From Geobacter sp. (lineage in GTDB: Bacteria; Desulfobacterota; Desulfuromonadia; Geobacterales; Pseudopelobacteraceae): a stretch of 9,382 nucleotides of DNA. Shown here piece after piece: positions 7,262 to 9,382 of this stretch (position 1 is the stretch's first letter; every line of letters begins with the position of its first letter). The notes beneath the pieces were generated by a model, which had not been told where the DNA came from, did not search any database, and saw only the letters and a list, made by a program, of their open reading frames with translations. Location: the NCBI GenBank assembly GCA_027346925.1, contig DAIERH010000079.1, forward strand, positions 1 through 9,382, written 5' to 3'. The translations under genes were made by a program, and so were the position numbers.

Positions 7262-8396
7262 TGTTCTCGGGCTCCGCCTCGGCCTCGTCCTTGTGTTCGA
7301 ACCCTTCCCAGGAGGCGTCGGAGGTGGAGGAGATACCCGACATCTTGAGGGCGAAGTCATCCGGGTTGGAACTCTGACGCATCGCCTCCTCGTAGGTGAT
7401 CAGGCCGCTGGTGAGGAGTTTCATCAGCGACTGGTCAAAGGTCTGCATGCCATAGGAGACATACCCCTGGGCAATGGCGTCGTGGATCTCCTTGGTCTTG
7501 TTCTCGTCGTCGATACATTCCCGGACCCGGGCCGTGCCGAGCATGACCTCCACCGCCGGGACCCGTCCCTTGCCGTCCGCCTTGGGCACCAGGCGCTGGG
7601 AGATCACCCCCTTGATGATCCCTGCCAACTGGATGCGCACCTGGCGTTGGTGAAAGGGGGGGAAAACGCCGATGATGCGGTTGACCGTCTCGGCTGCGTC
7701 CATGGTGTGCAGGGTGGACATGACCAGATGGCCGGTCTCTGCGGCGGTCATGGCGGTCTCGATGGTTTCCAGGTCGCGCATCTCTCCCACCAGAATGACG
7801 TCCGGGTCCTGGCGCAGAGCCCCCTTGAGGGCGCTGGCAAAGGTCTGGGTATCGCACCCCACCTCGCGCTGGCTGATGATGCTCTTGTTGTCCCGGTGCA
7901 GGAACTCCACCGGGTCCTCGACGGTGATGATGTTGCAGGTGCGGCTCTGATTGATGTGGTCGATCATGGCCGCCAGGGTGGAGGACTTGCCGGAGCCGGT
8001 GGTCCCGGTCACCAGGATCAGGCCGCGCTCCTCGGCGCAGATCTTCTTCAGCACCGGCGGAAGATTGAGAGCCTCCAGCGAGGGAATGGCCATGGTAATC
8101 ACGCGGAACACCATGGCCACCGTGCCGCGCTGATGGTAGGCGCTGACCCTGAAACGGCCAAGCCCCGGTATGGCGTAGGCCAGGTCCACTTCCCAGTGTT
8201 CCTCGAAGATCTGCCGCTGACGCTGGTTCATCATGGAATGGGCCATGGTGGCGACAATCTCGGGGGTCAGTCGCGGGGCGTTGGGGATGGGATGCAGCCT
8301 GCCGTCGATACGGACGATGGGAGGCAGACCGGTCTTGATATGGATGTCCGACCCCTTGGCCTTGACGGCAACGGTGAGGATATCGTTCAGTTCCAT
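7242..8396 (-). CDS. pilT: PilT/PilU-family type IV pilus retraction ATPase (384 aa)
   Basis: Hexameric AAA+-like cytoplasmic motor that depolymerises type IV pili from the inner-membrane base. Motifs in order: N-terminal GSDIHIKTGLPP (15-26), Walker A GTTGSGKSS (131-139), Asp box ITVEDPVEFLH (157-167), Walker B DVILVGEMRD (199-208), His box HLVMSTLHTMDA (223-234), and AGIIKGVISQRLVP (258-271). The YGMQTFDQSL segment (315-324) is a PilU-like feature, so this may be a PilU-type accessory paralogue rather than the main PilT. The last 20 or so residues form an acidic tail (KDEAEAEPENIEIEKF) not expected in a minimal PilT. GGAGG lies 5 nt before the ATG. It follows recA after about 250 bp and overlaps recX. 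Geobacteraceae carry several pilT paralogues, so the exact subfamily is uncertain. Confidence 0.95.
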   Translation of the reverse strand: MELNDILTVAVKAKGSDIHIKTGLPPIVRIDGRLHPIPNAPRLTPEIVATMAHSMMNQRQRQIFEEHWEVDLAYAIPGLGRFRVSAYHQRGTVAMVFRVITMAIPSLEALNLPPVLKKICAEERGLILVTGTTGSGKSSTLAAMIDHINQSRTCNIITVEDPVEFLHRDNKSIISQREVGCDTQTFASALKGALRQDPDVILVGEMRDLETIETAMTAAETGHLVMSTLHTMDAAETVNRIIGVFPPFHQRQVRIQLAGIIKGVISQRLVPKADGKGRVPAVEVMLGTARVRECIDDENKTKEIHDAIAQGYVSYGMQTFDQSLMKLLTSGLITYEEAMRQSSNPDDFALKMSGISSTSDASWEGFEHKDEAEAEPENIEIEKF

Positions 8397-8429
8397 GTAT
8401 TCCTCCGCTCGGGGGGTTTAACACAATAA

Positions 8430-8601
8430 CCTGAATCCGTGGCGCCTGCCAGGCTGATCGAGTGGAGTGCCGGAGCCAATCGCCGCCCGTGAAGCTTCAT
8501 CCCCCCTCCCGGGTGAACTCCGCCACAATCGTGAATATGGCCTCAAACGCCAGGGCTGAGGTATTTTAAGCGAGAGAAGCCGGAAGGCGCCACGATTCAG
8601 G
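8430..8601. repeat. Long imperfect inverted repeat bounding a 172-bp segment between recA and pilT
   Basis: The left arm (8430-8455, beginning CCTGAATCCGTGGCGCC) and the reverse complement of the right arm (8577-8601, beginning CCTGAATCGTGGCGCC) match at about 23 positions, with one extra C, one mismatch and one extra A. The interior is about 120 bp and holds no convincing gene; near its centre is the 10-bp palindrome TGAAGCTTCA (8490-8499). Two readings are possible: a small non-autonomous mobile element (MITE-like), or the two sides of one large RNA stem in the recA-pilT transcript. I see no clear target-site duplication at the ends, although both flanks are AT-rich. A minus-strand open frame across it (8418-8633) has a weak ribosome-binding site and low-complexity composition and is not called as a gene. 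Confidence 0.6.
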
Positions 8602-8639
8602 AGTAAATAAGGCGCTCCGTTGGTACGGCGCATTCCGGC
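8579..8639 (-). terminator. Possible hairpin just downstream of recA
   Basis: GCCGGAA at 8579-8585 pairs with TTCCGGC at 8633-8639. After one mismatch, GCGCC (8587-8591) pairs with GGCGC (8627-8631), enclosing a 35-nt loop. The structure starts 7 nt after the recA stop, where a terminator or attenuator would sit. No run of T follows on the minus strand (it reads TTCTCTCGC), so a classical intrinsic terminator is not supported. A processing or mRNA-stabilising hairpin is equally possible. The same 8579-8591 segment is part of the larger inverted repeat, so the two structures exclude each other. Confidence 0.35.
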
Positions 8640-8645
8640 AGAGCC

Positions 8646-9382
<737 letters not shown>

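Noticed and set aside
6788..7360. Longer RecX starting at the ATG at 7360
   Set aside because: It adds a 33-residue Ser/Arg/Pro-rich leader unlike the family and overlaps pilT by 119 nt; the added stretch is the pilT 3' end read in another frame.
7293..8429. A 378-codon open frame on the plus strand, opposite pilT
   Set aside because: The minus strand encodes a full PilT with all ATPase motifs; the antisense product (His/Gly/Val-rich) is a shadow.
8418..8633. A 71-codon minus-strand open frame in the recA-pilT gap
   Set aside because: Weak ribosome-binding site, Arg/Leu/Gly/Ser-rich composition, no domain, and it spans the inverted repeat. If many copies of the repeat exist, it would be an annotation artefact.
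8397..8645. GEMM-type cyclic-dinucleotide riboswitch, common in Geobacter, considered for the recA-pilT gap
   Set aside because: The conserved GEMM core sequences and paired helices are not found here.

Overview
This is a GC-rich window in which every supportable gene lies on the minus strand, so it is read here from right to left. The RecA and AlaS sequences look like those of the Desulfuromonadales/Geobacter group (for example, the RecA stretch around DAEHALDIGYARKLGV). A PilT-family ATPase next to recA and high GC fit the same group. This assignment rests on recognising the proteins, not on a search.

Order of transcription: the 3' part of recA (runs off the right edge); a gap of about 250 bp holding a long inverted repeat; a PilT/PilU-type retraction ATPase; recX, overlapping the end of pilT; then four envelope or secreted protein genes; then the 5' part of alaS (runs off the left edge). 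From pilT to alaS the genes overlap or are 11 to 53 nt apart, each with a Shine-Dalgarno sequence or a coupled start. I see no convincing terminator or promoter between them, so they could be read as one unit, with recA possibly feeding in across the 250-bp gap.

recA-recX-alaS is a widely conserved order (E. coli has it). Here it is split by the pilT paralogue and by a four-gene cassette between recX and alaS. The cassette encodes: (1) a 396-aa exported protein with a FlgT-like N-terminal domain and a CsgG/TolB-N-like middle domain; (2) a 664-aa lipoprotein with TPR-like helices followed by a CsgG-like domain; (3) a 737-aa exported protein with a CsgG/FlgO-like N-terminal domain followed by six fibronectin type III repeats; (4) a 101-aa exported protein of unknown family. 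Three adjacent genes thus seem to carry versions of one fold on different scaffolds. This suggests an undescribed outer-membrane or periplasmic assembly, perhaps comparable to the Vibrio FlgO/FlgP/FlgT H-ring or the curli CsgG system, with no flagellar or curli genes in view.

Other points of interest: the inverted repeat between recA and pilT, whose recA-proximal arm can also pair with sequence just after the recA stop; an A8 run at the end of the FlgT-like gene placed so that a -1 slip would fuse it in frame to the next gene; and a probable TTG start for recX inside the end of pilT.
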